64,000 nt of DNA. It comes from Acidimicrobiia bacterium (GTDB taxonomy: Bacteria > Actinomycetota > Acidimicrobiia > Acidimicrobiales > AC-14). The position numbers and the translations under genes were made by a program. Positions 1 through 9,045 of the stretch are shown here, piece after piece (position 1 is the stretch's first letter; the number at the start of each line of letters is the position of its first letter). The DNA lies in contig JAHFUP010000009.1 in NCBI GenBank assembly GCA_023265025.1, forward strand, positions 41,499 to 105,498. Direction: 5' to 3'. The notes beneath the pieces were generated by a model. That model saw only the letters and a list, made by a program, of their open reading frames with translations. It made no database searches and was not told the origin of the DNA.

Positions 1-1656
1 ATCGGCCTGCGCGGCATCGCCCAGGACATCAGCGAGCGCAAGGCAATGGAGACGGAGCTGGCGTCCGCTCGCGACCGGGCCATGGAGGTCAGCCGGCTCA
101 AGTCCGAGTTCCTGGCGACCATGAGCCACGAGATACGGACTCCGATGAACGGTGTCATCGGGATGGTCGGTCTTCTCCTGGACAGCGAGCTCGACGCCGA
201 GCAGCGGGAGTACGCCGAGATCGTGCGCACATCTGGCGAGGCCCTGCTGATGATCATCAACGACATCCTCGACTTCTCCAAGATCGAAGCCGGGCGCATG
301 GAGCAGGAGATCATCGATTTCGATCTGCGCAGCGTCATCGAGGACGTGGGCGACCTGCTCGCCGAACAGGCCCACGGCAAGGGCTTGGAGTTGGCGATCA
401 TGGTGCCGCCGGCCGTCCCGACCGCGGTGCGGGGCGACCCGGGCCGGCTTCGCCAGATCCTCACCAACTTGATGAACAACGCCATCAAGTTCACCCAGGA
501 AGGCGAGATCCTGGTCCGGGCCGGCGTGGCGGAGGAGCGCGATGACGAGGTCGTCGTCCGCATCCGGGTGAGCGACACGGGGATGGGCATCTCGCCCGCG
601 GCGCGGGAGGGGTTGTTCGAACCGTTCTCCCAGGCCGATGCCTCCACCACCCGGATCTATGGCGGCACCGGGCTCGGGCTCGCCATCTCGAAGCAGCTGG
701 TGGAGCTTATGGGCGGCCACATCGAGATCGACAGCGAGGTCGGCGCTGGAAGCGTCTTCACCTTTACGATCCGGTTGCTGAAGCAGCAGCCACCCGTGGG
801 ATCGGTCGCCCCGTCCCCCCGCGCCCTGCAGGGGTTGCGGGTCCTGATCGTCGACGACAACGCCACCAGCCGAGCGGTCCTCGGTGAGCAGCTGGCGTCG
901 GCCGGCGTGATCACCGGAACGGCTGACGGCGGCGCCTCGTCCATGGAGGCGCTGCGGGCCGCGCTCTCACTCGGTCAGCCATACGACGTCGCCCTGCTGG
1001 ACATGGGGATGCCCGAGGCCGACGGCGCGGAAGTGGCGAGGGCCATTCGCGGCAATGCCGCGTTGAGTTCGACCCGCCTGCTGCTGCTGACGTCAGGGGG
1101 CGTAAGGGGGTCGGCGGAGGCCGCCCACCGGGCCGGCGTCGCCATGTATCTGACCAAGCCGGTCCGCCAGTCCCTGCTTCTCGACGCCATGGCGACGCTG
1201 ATGGGCACGGGCACTCAGGCGCCTGTCGTCATCCGACCCACGCCCTCCGAGTCCCGGTCCGGTGCGCACTCGCGTCTGCTGGTTGCCGACGACAACGCCG
1301 CGAATCAGAAGGTGGCTGTGGCCATACTGGCCAAGCTCGGCTATCGCGCCGACGTGGTGGCGAACGGGGCGGAGGCGGTGGAGGCCGTGTCCCGGATCGG
1401 ATACGGCGCGGTCCTGATGGACTGCCAGATGCCGGTGATGGACGGCTACGACGCCACCCGCGAGATCCGCAGGCGGGAGTTGGGACGGACGCGCCTGCCC
1501 ATCATCGCCATGACCGCGGCCGCCATGGCGGGCGACCGGGAGCGGTGCCTGGCGTCGGGCATGGACGACTATGTCGCCAAGCCCGTCGACATCGAAAAGC
1601 TGGGTGAGACGCTGAGGCGATGGGTCGATCCGGCCTCGTCGAACGGACCTGACTAA
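1..1656 (+). CDS. Hybrid sensor histidine kinase (3' part; starts before the window)
   Basis: The frame is open from base 1, and the first codons ([16 protein letters not shown]) look like the end of a PAS/PAC domain, so the gene begins upstream. Numbering from the ATG at 46, a HisKA domain carries the phospho-accepting His28 in [11 protein letters not shown] HATPase_c domain follows with N box ([10 protein letters not shown]), G1 (DTGMGI), F box (LFEPF) and G2 ([10 protein letters not shown]). Two receiver domains complete it, at about 832-1200 and 1270-1640. Each has the acidic pair (VDDN and ADDN), an acceptor Asp ([11 protein letters not shown] and [11 protein letters not shown]) and the conserved Lys (LTKPV, VAKPV). 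This is the usual hybrid-kinase order, and a phosphorelay to a separate HPt or regulator is inferred. The sensory N terminus and its signal are not visible. Confidence 0.95.
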   Translation: MGLRGIAQDISERKAMETELASARDRAMEVSRLKSEFLATMSHEIRTPMNGVIGMVGLLLDSELDAEQREYAEIVRTSGEALLMIINDILDFSKIEAGRMEQEIIDFDLRSVIEDVGDLLAEQAHGKGLELAIMVPPAVPTAVRGDPGRLRQILTNLMNNAIKFTQEGEILVRAGVAEERDDEVVVRIRVSDTGMGISPAAREGLFEPFSQADASTTRIYGGTGLGLAISKQLVELMGGHIEIDSEVGAGSVFTFTIRLLKQQPPVGSVAPSPRALQGLRVLIVDDNATSRAVLGEQLASAGVITGTADGGASSMEALRAALSLGQPYDVALLDMGMPEADGAEVARAIRGNAALSSTRLLLLTSGGVRGSAEAAHRAGVAMYLTKPVRQSLLLDAMATLMGTGTQAPVVIRPTPSESRSGAHSRLLVADDNAANQKVAVAILAKLGYRADVVANGAEAVEAVSRIGYGAVLMDCQMPVMDGYDATREIRRRELGRTRLPIIAMTAAAMAGDRERCLASGMDDYVAKPVDIEKLGETLRRWVDPASSNGPD

Positions 1657-1689
1657 CGTCGGCAACGGCGAAGGCGGAGCCCGCGACGC

Positions 1690-2262
1690 GTGGAGATGAC
1701 GATGGGCCAGCCAACACGATTCCGTGTCGTCAGCGACCGCTCCGCGCTGATCATCGAGGCCCGCTCGAGCGTGGGGCCGATCTCGTTCGGAACGACTGCG
1801 GTCGAGGGATGCGTCGAGGCCGAGCTGGATGTGACCACCGGCGAGCTCACCGGGTCGCCGTCAGCCCACCTCTCCGTCCGCCTCGACACGCTGCGGTCCG
1901 GCAACCGGGTGTACGACGCCGAACTGCTGCACCGTGTCGATGCCCGCCGTCACCCGGCCACATCGGTCGTCCTGCGGGATGCCGTCCGCCTCGGCCGGTC
2001 GGATCGCTACGACGTGTCCGGCGAGTTGACCTTCCACGGCATCACCCGGTCGATCACCGGGACCGTGGCGCTGTCGACGCCCGGGGGCGGAACGCTTCTG
2101 GTCAGCGGTGAGCATGTGTTCGACATGCGCGACTACGACATCGCCGCGCCAAGCGTGTTGATGCTCCGGATCTACCCCGACGTCCGCGTCCAGTTACAAC
2201 TGGAGGTGGAGCCCGACCCTGCCCCATCCGAGTGCACGGACCATGATCGAGCGGGAGGTTGA
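1690..2262 (+). CDS. YceI-like domain protein
   Basis: A 190-residue protein with a GTG start. The pattern matches YceI/lipocalin-like proteins: an early SALIIEARSSVGPISFG strand, a central DAELLHRVDARRHP segment and the typical GELTFHGITRSITGTV strand. YceI proteins form a beta-barrel that binds long isoprenoid-type lipids. No clear signal peptide is present, so this copy is probably cytoplasmic. Its stop lies just before the ATG of the next small gene, so the two are probably co-transcribed. The ligand is unknown. Confidence 0.75.
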   Translation: MEMTMGQPTRFRVVSDRSALIIEARSSVGPISFGTTAVEGCVEAELDVTTGELTGSPSAHLSVRLDTLRSGNRVYDAELLHRVDARRHPATSVVLRDAVRLGRSDRYDVSGELTFHGITRSITGTVALSTPGGGTLLVSGEHVFDMRDYDIAAPSVLMLRIYPDVRVQLQLEVEPDPAPSECTDHDRAGG

Positions 2263-2264
2263 CG

Positions 2265-2534
2265 ATGGACAGCCTGGTGATCTTCCTCGTCGGGTACGCC
2301 CTCGGCTCCAAGTCGGGGAGCAAGGGGTGGCCGGAGCTCGTCAAGGCGGCGACGGCCGTCAAGGAGTCCGAGGAGTTCCGGTCGATGCTCAGGGTCGTGC
2401 GGACCCACGTCGGTCACACGCTGCGGGAGGTGGGCGACATGCTCGACCGACCCGAGCCGCTGGCGATGGATGACGTCCTGAAACGGGCGCAGCGCCTGGT
2501 CGGGGACATCGACCCGCGAACCAAGCCGTCCTGA
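2265..2534 (+). CDS. Small hypothetical protein
   Basis: An 89-residue protein starting at ATG 2265, two bases after the YceI-like stop. GGGAGG at 2253-2258, six bases before the ATG, supports this start over the in-frame TTG at 2259. The N terminus has a short hydrophobic Gly-containing stretch (LVIFLVGYALGSKSG), followed by a charged, probably helical region. This may be a membrane-associated small protein. No family was recognised. Tight spacing to the upstream gene suggests one operon. Confidence 0.6.
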   Translation: MDSLVIFLVGYALGSKSGSKGWPELVKAATAVKESEEFRSMLRVVRTHVGHTLREVGDMLDRPEPLAMDDVLKRAQRLVGDIDPRTKPS

Positions 2535-2544
2535 GACCAACGGT

Positions 2545-2754
2545 TCAGCCCGCCTTCACCGCGACGACTTCGAGGTAGTCGCGCGGGACGCGTAGCGTTC
2601 CGGTGGACGAGGTGTTGTATTGGTTGGCGAGGGCGAGCAGGTCATGCTCGAGAGCTACCCGCGCCGCGTCGTCAACTGCCGCGGACGCCTTGACCGGCCC
2701 GCGCTCATGCCGCGCTCGCCGGCGCGTGGCCGTGGCGAGGGTGACGGGGATCAT
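2545..2754 (-). CDS. Possible small gene or gene fragment overlapping the 13E12 gene
   Basis: A minus-strand frame ending at 2545 encodes a plausible peptide, including ASAAVDDAARVALEHDLLAL and YNTSSTGTLRVPRDYLEVVA. Its composition looks like real protein. The only conventional start puts the first ~16 codons inside the 13E12 gene in another frame. It may be the 3' end of an older gene cut off by that gene. No family recognised. Confidence 0.35.
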   Translation of the reverse strand: MIPVTLATATRRRARHERGPVKASAAVDDAARVALEHDLLALANQYNTSSTGTLRVPRDYLEVVAVKAG

Positions 2755-3961
2755 CCGGTGGCACGAAAGCCCGTTTGCCCCGCCCCTCGACGAGGCGCCA
2801 ACCGTCCAGGCTCTTGAGGTCGTGGTGATGGGGACACAACCTGTCCAGTAGATCGAGCGCGGTGAAGTGCGTCGCCGCCCAGTCCACCCGATGGTCGGTC
2901 TCCAGCCACGTCGAAGCCGAGCAGCCCTCGACGGCGCACGTCGGGTACAGCCACTCCAGTGCCGTCTGCTGTCGTGCGGTGGCCCGCCGGCCGAGATGGG
3001 CCACGCCCACCACCGCCTTCCCGTCGGTCACCACCGCAGCGAGGAACGGATCGCCTGAGTCGAGCAGTTCCCGCACGGCGGAGACGGCCACCGGCCCGAA
3101 GCCGGCGATCTCGCACACCTCGCCCTCGATCACCCGGCCCCGCAGCAACGCCGGCAGGTCGATGCGGACAATGGTCTTGGCCCCTGAGCGCGCCGGCCGC
3201 GACGCCGGCGCACACACCGCCTCAGCCAGAGCATCGGCGGCGTAGGCCTCGGAGGGCTCGGAGCGCCCTTCGGAGCGGGCCGTGCGGAACAGCCGGTCCC
3301 GAATGGGCAGCAGGGCGGCCATGATCGCCGCCCCCACCTCAGGGTTGTCGCGCATACGGAGATTCCAGCCACCCTCGGCGTCACCCCAGGTACGCAGGAA
3401 CCGCTCGTCGTGGATCTTGGCCCGCCGGGCCTCGGGGTCGGGCAGCGCCGCCGCCTTGGTCCGGGCGCACTCCTCCCGCAGCTCGGCCAGCGACGACGTC
3501 GCCGCCTTGGCCAGCAGCCGATCGGCGGCCGAAGCATCGATCGCCGCGGCGTCGGCCACCGCCGCCGCCTGCTGCGCCGACAAGGAACCAGCACGAGCGG
3601 CGGCGTCCACCGCCGGCAACTTCCCCAGCCGGCGGGCGGTGGTGATGCTCTCCGACGCCTGCCCCACCGACGTCCCCGTCGAGCGGGCCAGATGGTGGGC
3701 CGGCGATCGCTCCCCGGCCCGCTTCCACGCACCGCCGTCGGCCGCCCGGGCCGCGGCCAGCCCCTTCACCGTCGTCGCCATGCGCTCGATGGCCGCCGCC
3801 TCGACCACCACCACGCCGGCCGCCTCGCAACTCAGCAACGACGCGTCGAGCCCGGCCGCGTAGCGACCCATTGCATCCCGCAACTCCGCCAACCGCTCGC
3901 ACATCGGCGCCATCTCCATCACGATGGAGGGCCGGACCAGCGAGGGAGAGTCGTCTCCCAC
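2705..3961 (-). CDS. DUF222 / 13E12-repeat family HNH endonuclease
   Basis: A 418-residue protein of the REP13E12 type known from mycobacteria and other actinobacteria. The helical DUF222 region covers roughly residues 20-300. A C-terminal HNH nuclease follows: the CAVEGCSAS knuckle, the TDHR stretch supplying the catalytic His (LETDHRVDWA), and the closing LCPHHHDLKS motif. Zn-binding Cys/His and catalytic residues look intact. The GTG at 3961 overlaps a LexA-type palindrome, so the transcript may be almost leaderless, or translation may begin at an inner ATG or GTG near 3903-3925. SOS control of 13E12 genes has been described in Mycobacterium tuberculosis. The biological role of the family is not established. 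Confidence 0.9.
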   Translation of the reverse strand: MGDDSPSLVRPSIVMEMAPMCERLAELRDAMGRYAAGLDASLLSCEAAGVVVVEAAAIERMATTVKGLAAARAADGGAWKRAGERSPAHHLARSTGTSVGQASESITTARRLGKLPAVDAAARAGSLSAQQAAAVADAAAIDASAADRLLAKAATSSLAELREECARTKAAALPDPEARRAKIHDERFLRTWGDAEGGWNLRMRDNPEVGAAIMAALLPIRDRLFRTARSEGRSEPSEAYAADALAEAVCAPASRPARSGAKTIVRIDLPALLRGRVIEGEVCEIAGFGPVAVSAVRELLDSGDPFLAAVVTDGKAVVGVAHLGRRATARQQTALEWLYPTCAVEGCSASTWLETDHRVDWAATHFTALDLLDRLCPHHHDLKSLDGWRLVEGRGKRAFVPPDDPRHPRHGHAPASAA

Positions 3962-3975
3962 GAACGTATGTTCGT
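3960..3975. promoter_or_regulatory. LexA (SOS) box
   Basis: ACGAACGTATGTTCGT has perfectly complementary arms and matches the mycobacterial/actinobacterial SOS core GAAC-N4-GTTC. It abuts the 5' end of the 13E12 gene. On the minus strand a TAGTCT hexamer (3976-3981) sits directly upstream and could be the -10 element. LexA bound here would block that promoter. Confidence 0.75.
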
Positions 3976-4288
3976 AGACTAGCCAACCGAAGCGGCCGGC
4001 GCAAGACCAGAAGCAAAGAAAATCGAAGTCGATTGGCAGCGTGCGCTCACACTGCGAGAAAAATCTGATGTCGTCGATGGTTTCGAGATGGATCGTCGAG
4101 TGCCGCGGTGGCGCGGCGAAGACGCATCTCCATTACGCACCGAGGCCCTGAAGCCGTCCTCCTTGCCTGGTGACGGCGCGTACGGGATCGTGACCTGGCC
4201 GTTCTCGGTAACCGGCACGTAGGACTCCTATTCGTAGGATTTCTACCTGTAACGCTCCGGGATTGTCGGGATGCGGGATGCTTGACGG
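3976..4288. other. Intergenic region, somewhat AT-richer
   Basis: This 313-base stretch separates the divergent 13E12 gene and a small plus-strand gene. It should hold the 13E12 promoter on the minus strand. CGTAGGA occurs twice, near 4218 and 4235. A minus-strand reading from GTG 4218 gives VPVTENGQVTIP, which resembles the start of an AbrB-type antitoxin but does not continue as one. No convincing gene was seen. Confidence 0.5.
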
Positions 4289-4558
4289 ATGACGCTCCCT
4301 GAGGACAGTTCGCCAGAGCAGATCGTCGGCTGGTTCAGGGACGAGGGCTGGGAGTTGAAGCTTCATACGGAGCCGCCGCCGCGGGGAGAGGCAAAAGACG
4401 TACCCCGAGCGCTTCGAGCGCTTCCTCGTTTCGGCCATTGGGCCGACCTTGTCTCCCTTGAGACTGGCGATGTCGTGTCGCGCTGGTATGGCGGCGGCAT
4501 GGACGAGGCGCAGGCGATCAGAAGCTCCTGGCGTCGGTGGCAGACCGAGCAACCCTAG
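4289..4558 (+). CDS. Small hypothetical protein
   Basis: An 89-residue, soluble-looking protein. It contains EQIVGWFRDEGWELKL near the N terminus and a C-terminal segment WADLVSLETGDVVSRWYGGG followed by DEAQAIRSSWRRWQTEQ. That C-terminal pattern, a short beta-hairpin plus an Arg/Trp-rich helix, is seen in small uncharacterised actinobacterial proteins. The stop is ten bases before the start of the hydrolase gene, so they may share a transcript. No function assigned. Confidence 0.55.
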   Translation: MTLPEDSSPEQIVGWFRDEGWELKLHTEPPPRGEAKDVPRALRALPRFGHWADLVSLETGDVVSRWYGGGMDEAQAIRSSWRRWQTEQP

Positions 4559-4567
4559 GAAGTCGGG

Positions 4568-5530
4568 TTGCACCTCCGAAGCTCAGTCGTCCTCTTGGCC
4601 GCGCTGCTGACGGCGTGCTCCGCTCGGGACGTCGCCGGCGGCCCGGTCACGACCACAGCGGTCGCCGTGGTGACCGCGCCGGCTCCCGCGCCGGACGTAC
4701 TGCCGGTCGCCGCCACCCCTGACCCCGACCCGCCGCCGGCGGCGGCCCCGCTCCAAACACCCCTGCCAGTCGTCACTGCCGTCCTCGCGTTGGTCGACGA
4801 GAGCCGGCCGGTCGTCAGCTACGGGTCGACGATCTCCGACGTGCGCCCGCTCGACACCCTGCTTTGGTACCCCGCGGTGCCCGGTCGATGGCCGCTCGTC
4901 TTGTTCGCGCACGGCTACGCGGTCGGGCCTGACCCGTACGCGAGCCTGTGCGAGGCGTGGGCCGCCGCCGGCTACGTGGTCGCCGCCCCCCGGTTCCCGC
5001 GTACCGATGAGCACGTGGCCGGCGAGAACCTCGACGAGTCCGACCTGGAGAACCAGCCCGGTGACATCAACTTCGTCATCGAAGCGCTCCTGGCGGCCGA
5101 CGGTCCCGCGGCTGGCCTCGCCGACCCGTCACGGATCGCCGTCGCCGGTCACTCCGACGGGGGACTGACGGCGCTCGAAGTAGCCGCCGACCGGCCGGGC
5201 CTACTGGGAGCGATCGCCCTTTCGACGTCGCCGGTCGGCCGGCCCGGAGAGAATCCGCCATTGCTCGTCGTCCAGGGCGACGAGGACGACATCAACGGCT
5301 GGGAGTACGGCCAGGCGATCTACGACGAGGCAGTGGCGCCCAAGTTCCTCGTGTACCTTCTCGGCGCCGGCCACCTCCCTCCATTCGAGGAGGGGAGCCC
5401 ATGGGAGACCGTCATCCGGGGGGTCACCATCTCGTTCTTGGATCGCTACGTCGCCGGCCGAGTGGACGACCGCCAGTCGCTCCTCGACGACGGCGAGCCG
5501 GGCCTGGCCACGGTGGAGGGCATTCGGTAG
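4568..5530 (+). CDS. Lipoprotein alpha/beta hydrolase
   Basis: A 320-residue protein with a TTG start preceded by AGGAAG (4557-4562). A short signal peptide ends in a lipobox (LLTAC, Cys17), so it should be a membrane-anchored extracellular lipoprotein. A Pro/Ala/Thr-rich linker runs to about residue 75. The hydrolase domain has the oxyanion strand (LVLFAHGYAVG), the nucleophile elbow GHSDGG (Ser196), an acidic residue in VVQGDEDDING and a catalytic His in GAGHLPPF. The fold resembles chlorophyllase/dienelactone-hydrolase-type enzymes. The substrate cannot be read from sequence. It converges with the next minus-strand gene with no gap. Confidence 0.85.
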   Translation: MHLRSSVVLLAALLTACSARDVAGGPVTTTAVAVVTAPAPAPDVLPVAATPDPDPPPAAAPLQTPLPVVTAVLALVDESRPVVSYGSTISDVRPLDTLLWYPAVPGRWPLVLFAHGYAVGPDPYASLCEAWAAAGYVVAAPRFPRTDEHVAGENLDESDLENQPGDINFVIEALLAADGPAAGLADPSRIAVAGHSDGGLTALEVAADRPGLLGAIALSTSPVGRPGENPPLLVVQGDEDDINGWEYGQAIYDEAVAPKFLVYLLGAGHLPPFEEGSPWETVIRGVTISFLDRYVAGRVDDRQSLLDDGEPGLATVEGIR

Positions 5531-6178
5531 TCAGGATCGCCCGACGGCGAGCACGGCCAGGTTCGTGGCGACGATCCTGGCTCGCGCCGGGTCGGCGTCG
5601 CTGGCCCGCACGATCATCGAAAGGCTCGAGCGCCTGACGTAGAGGGTCCGGGTGCCGGCGACCCAGCGGGCGCTGTCCCATGGCCCCGACACCTCTTGGC
5701 CGCTGGGCAGCGCCGACGTGGTGCCGGGGACGGCGTCGGCGAACTCGAGCTGCAACGGTGCCCGCTCGGTGCCGAGCACCCACTCGCAGCCCGGCGCTCC
5801 ATTCGGGCCCTGGCTCTGGCGCAACGCCACCGGCGTCGCCCCCGACGCCGTCGCCACGTCCTCGGTGGTCAGGAACGCGCACGTGCCGCCGCCGGTCGGC
5901 CGAGGTAGAGCTTCGGTTGTGGGGGTGGTGGCCTCGGCGGGGGGTGGTGTGTCGGGCGGGCGGGCGCCGGCGCCGGCACCGGGCGCCGGCGTCGGCGCCG
6001 CCGGCTGCGGGATGGTGCCGGCACCGGGCGGGACCGCCGCCGGCGCCGGCGCCGGCCCGACGACGCCGGCGCTGGTCGTCGCCGGCGCGGCCGGCTGGAC
6101 GTCCTCGCCCACGTCACCGTCCCCGGCGAAAAGCGCGCCCAAGAGAACGATCACCGCAACGGCGACCCCGACCGCCAA
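5531..6178 (-). CDS. Membrane-anchored protein with Pro/Ala-rich stalk
   Basis: A 215-residue protein. One N-terminal transmembrane helix (AVGVAVAVIVLLGALFAG) is followed by a low-complexity Pro/Ala/Gly/Thr stalk to about residue 95. A ~120-residue extracellular domain follows, with two Cys in GTCAFLTTEDVATASGA and GAPGCEWVLG that could form a disulfide. The domain resembles DUF3558-type actinobacterial surface domains, but the match is loose. The TTG at 6178 is the only conventional start, and the frame is open upstream into the stop of the neighbouring gene. This suggests coupling to the Calx-beta gene, which ends at 6199 on the same strand. Confidence 0.6.
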   Translation of the reverse strand: MAVGVAVAVIVLLGALFAGDGDVGEDVQPAAPATTSAGVVGPAPAPAAVPPGAGTIPQPAAPTPAPGAGAGARPPDTPPPAEATTPTTEALPRPTGGGTCAFLTTEDVATASGATPVALRQSQGPNGAPGCEWVLGTERAPLQLEFADAVPGTTSALPSGQEVSGPWDSARWVAGTRTLYVRRSSLSMIVRASDADPARARIVATNLAVLAVGRS

Positions 6179-6198
6179 GGCAACACGAAGGCGACCGG

Positions 6199-9045
6199 TC
6201 AGTCGTCGTCCTGGATGCGGCCCTCTCCATACCGCGCCGCGGCGTTGAGGCTGGCGCCCGACGGGTTGTAGATCTGGACCCAGAGGTTCTCAGTGCCCTC
6301 GCCGGCGGTGGTGTCCCCGATGATGTTGATGACGATCGACCCGGCGCTGAGGCCGGCGGGGATGGTCAGCGTCGACTCCTTGTACTGGTAGTCGACGTTG
6401 GAAGTCGCGGTCGACCCGTTGTAGCCCGGCATGGTGGCATAGGCGATGGTCACACCTGCGGCCCCCGCCGGCGCCGTGAGCGTGACGGGGAAGGTGATGG
6501 TGTTGGTCCCACCGACGTTGCCCTCGGGAGCCGGATCGGGCGTGCCGGTTCCGATGGACACCACCGGCGCGGCGGCATCGTCGTTCGAGATGGTCGCCAT
6601 CCCGAAGCGGGTCCCCAGCGTGGCGCCGACCGGGTCGTAGAGCTGGACGAAGAAAGTCTCGTCGCCCTCAGAGGCCGTGTCGCCGATGATCGTCACGGTG
6701 ATGTTGGCTGTCGACGCACTGGGCGCGAAGATCGCCCGCGCCTCCTTGTACACGTAGTCGGCGCCGGGCGTGGTCTGGGTGGCGCCGGCGGTCGCCGAGC
6801 CGTACTGGGTGGCGTAGCTGACCGAGGCACCCGAAGGGCCGGCGGCGGGCGACAGGCTGAGGGGGAACGTGACGGTTTTCGTGCCCGAGTTGCCCTCGGT
6901 GACCGGGGCCGGGGATCCGATGGACACCGTGGGCGCGGCGTCGTCGTTCTGGATCGTGCCCATCCCGAAGCTGTCGGCCAGGCTGGCGCCGGTCGCGTCG
7001 TAGAGCTGGACGAAGAACGTCTCGTCGGGCTCCCAGTTGGTGTCGCCGATGAGGCTCACGCTGACGGGCTTGCTGCTCTCACCGTTGGCGAAGGTGAGCA
7101 TGCCCTCCTGGTAGCTGTAGTCGACGCCGGCGGTCGCGGACCCGTACTGCGTGGCGTACTTGACCGTCACGCCCCCCGGCCCTGCGGGCACCGAGAGCGA
7201 GACGGTGAAGTTGAGCGCTCCGCTGTTCTCGGCGCCGGCGGCGTCGTTGACGCTGATCGCCGGCACGATGCCGGCGTCGTCGTTGGCGATGGTCGCCATC
7301 CCGAACCGGTCGCCCAGGGTGACGTTCTGCGGGAGCTGCGGGTCACCGGGGCCCACGAGCTGGATGAGCTGGACGAAGAAGGTCTCGTCGGGCTCGAGCG
7401 CGGTATCGCCGTTGATCATCACGGTGGCCGGCCTGGTAGTTGCGCCGGGCGTGAAGGTGACCGAGGACTCGGTGTACACGTAGTCCACGCCGGCGGTGGC
7501 CGAGCCGTACCCGGTCGCGTAGCCCACCGTCACAGGATCGGTCACCGCGGTCGACAGGCTGATGGTGAAGGTCACCGTGCTCGTGCCCGTGTTGCCTTCG
7601 GGGGCGGGGGAAGGCACGGCGTCGGACACATTGAGGGTGACCGGCGCACTGAGCGCGTTCGAGCAGTGCCTGGTGTTGCCGAGCGCGTCGGTGACGTCGA
7701 ACGACCAGGTCATCGGAAGGTCGCCCGTTTCGGCCGCCGGCGTGCGCGTGGCGGACACGGGGAGCGGCCCCTTGTACGGAGGCGCGTAGGTGTACGAGGT
7801 GGGCGTGGAGGATGGCGCGGGAACGACGTACTGGTTGTTCACCGACACTGTGGCGTTGGTGGCCGCGAGGTTGGTGATGGACGCGACGCCGCCGGCGTCG
7901 AACACACCGATCAGCTCGGTGCGGGGGACCTGCGGCGTGGGGTCTGTCGGTCCCATCGGGGCGACGACGAGCACACCGCAGCTGGGCTTGGTCGTGTCCG
8001 CCCCGGGCGTCAGCGCCGGCGGGGTCGTGCCGCAGGTCACCTGGCCCTTGATGAGCTCGCCGATCGCCGTGGGCCCGAAGAGGTAGAGGTGGACTGCATT
8101 GACGGTGAGGGAGCCGTCGGCGTTCACGATCTGCTCGTTGTAGACGGCGGTGAACACGTCACCGACGTTGGTGATCACGCCCGAGCGGGTGTAGTTGACC
8201 GGGGGGACGTTGGGCACCGGCTCGACGATGGTGGGCTCGCCGAACCCGTCCGTGGCGGTGGCGAGTGTCGCGTTCACGAACGTCGTCGACCCGGTGGTCG
8301 CCGTTTGCGACGCGGAGCACTCGACGTGCAGCGAGTCGCCCTCGGCCGGGGAGGGCCCGAACCCACCGGGCGCCGGCGTCGGTGGGTCGTTGAGCATGAT
8401 GTCCGCGTAGCTCGTCACCGTCCCCCCGGCGGGGGTTCCCTTGGTGCTGGCGAAGATCGGGCCCGATGGCGGCGCCGAGGGAAGGGAGGCCGGCCACCGG
8501 CCGCCGAAGATGACCGCAGGACCGTACTGGGCCTTCGCTCCGTCAGGGTCCGTCGCGGTGATCGGGTCATCGGAGCCGGTCGTCGGCAGGTTCACGAACG
8601 GGGAGTACGAGACGTCCGTGGCCGCCAGGGGGCGGGTGACGACCAGCGCCACGCCGGTCGCAGTGGCCGTGGCATTGACCGACAGGTCGACCGACGTGGT
8701 CGAGTTGACGACGACGATGACCGCGCCGGCGGGGATGCCGGCGCCGGCGACCGTGCCGTTGAGGTCGGAGGCGAGGAAGTTCCCGCCGGCGGCGGTCACC
8801 GTCGGTGAGCCAGCGGTCGTGGTGCCGTTGGCGACGTTCCGGGCCGTGCCCCCACCGCAGCCCTTCAGGCCTTGGGGCCCGCCGAACAGACCGACGTTGG
8901 TGATGTAGCCGCAGGCGCTCCCGCGCACTGTCGTGACCGCGGCGGCCGCCGGCCGTTGCCCGACGGCGATGGGGATCAACCCGGCGGCGAGGAAGAGAAA
9001 GAGCATCCCCACCATCCGACGCCGGCCGTCCGTCTCGGTGCGCAT
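6199..9045 (-). CDS. Secreted Calx-beta repeat protein with anchor-type N-terminal domain
   Basis: A 948-residue protein with an ATG preceded by GGGGGA and a signal peptide ending near residue 36 (RPAAAA). Residues ~40-340 form a domain shared with the giant protein at 12614 (YITNVGLFGGPQGLKG ... VNAVHLYLFGPTAIGE); it looks like a choice-of-anchor-type domain. It is interrupted at residues ~70-136 by a beta-rich insert (SPTVTAAGGNFLASDLNGTV). Residues ~490-948 hold four Calx-beta repeats, each with a GSATAGVDY-like loop and an ETFFVQLY-like strand, ending in NDDA. Calx-beta domains bind Ca2+. No sortase signal or C-terminal membrane helix is visible. A surface adhesion or matrix role is inferred. 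Confidence 0.85.
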   Translation of the reverse strand: MRTETDGRRRMVGMLFLFLAAGLIPIAVGQRPAAAAVTTVRGSACGYITNVGLFGGPQGLKGCGGGTARNVANGTTTAGSPTVTAAGGNFLASDLNGTVAGAGIPAGAVIVVVNSTTSVDLSVNATATATGVALVVTRPLAATDVSYSPFVNLPTTGSDDPITATDPDGAKAQYGPAVIFGGRWPASLPSAPPSGPIFASTKGTPAGGTVTSYADIMLNDPPTPAPGGFGPSPAEGDSLHVECSASQTATTGSTTFVNATLATATDGFGEPTIVEPVPNVPPVNYTRSGVITNVGDVFTAVYNEQIVNADGSLTVNAVHLYLFGPTAIGELIKGQVTCGTTPPALTPGADTTKPSCGVLVVAPMGPTDPTPQVPRTELIGVFDAGGVASITNLAATNATVSVNNQYVVPAPSSTPTSYTYAPPYKGPLPVSATRTPAAETGDLPMTWSFDVTDALGNTRHCSNALSAPVTLNVSDAVPSPAPEGNTGTSTVTFTISLSTAVTDPVTVGYATGYGSATAGVDYVYTESSVTFTPGATTRPATVMINGDTALEPDETFFVQLIQLVGPGDPQLPQNVTLGDRFGMATIANDDAGIVPAISVNDAAGAENSGALNFTVSLSVPAGPGGVTVKYATQYGSATAGVDYSYQEGMLTFANGESSKPVSVSLIGDTNWEPDETFFVQLYDATGASLADSFGMGTIQNDDAAPTVSIGSPAPVTEGNSGTKTVTFPLSLSPAAGPSGASVSYATQYGSATAGATQTTPGADYVYKEARAIFAPSASTANITVTIIGDTASEGDETFFVQLYDPVGATLGTRFGMATISNDDAAAPVVSIGTGTPDPAPEGNVGGTNTITFPVTLTAPAGAAGVTIAYATMPGYNGSTATSNVDYQYKESTLTIPAGLSAGSIVINIIGDTTAGEGTENLWVQIYNPSGASLNAAARYGEGRIQDDD

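Noticed and set aside
4140..4218. AbrB-like opening VPVTENGQVTIP on the minus strand
   Set aside because: The match stops after a dozen residues and the frame continues as low-complexity sequence, so it may be chance.
5680..8808. Plus-strand open frame of over 1000 codons opposite the Calx-beta gene
   Set aside because: Its translation is Arg/Gly/His-rich without motifs, while the opposite strand has clear signal peptide and Calx-beta repeats. It is a high-GC shadow.
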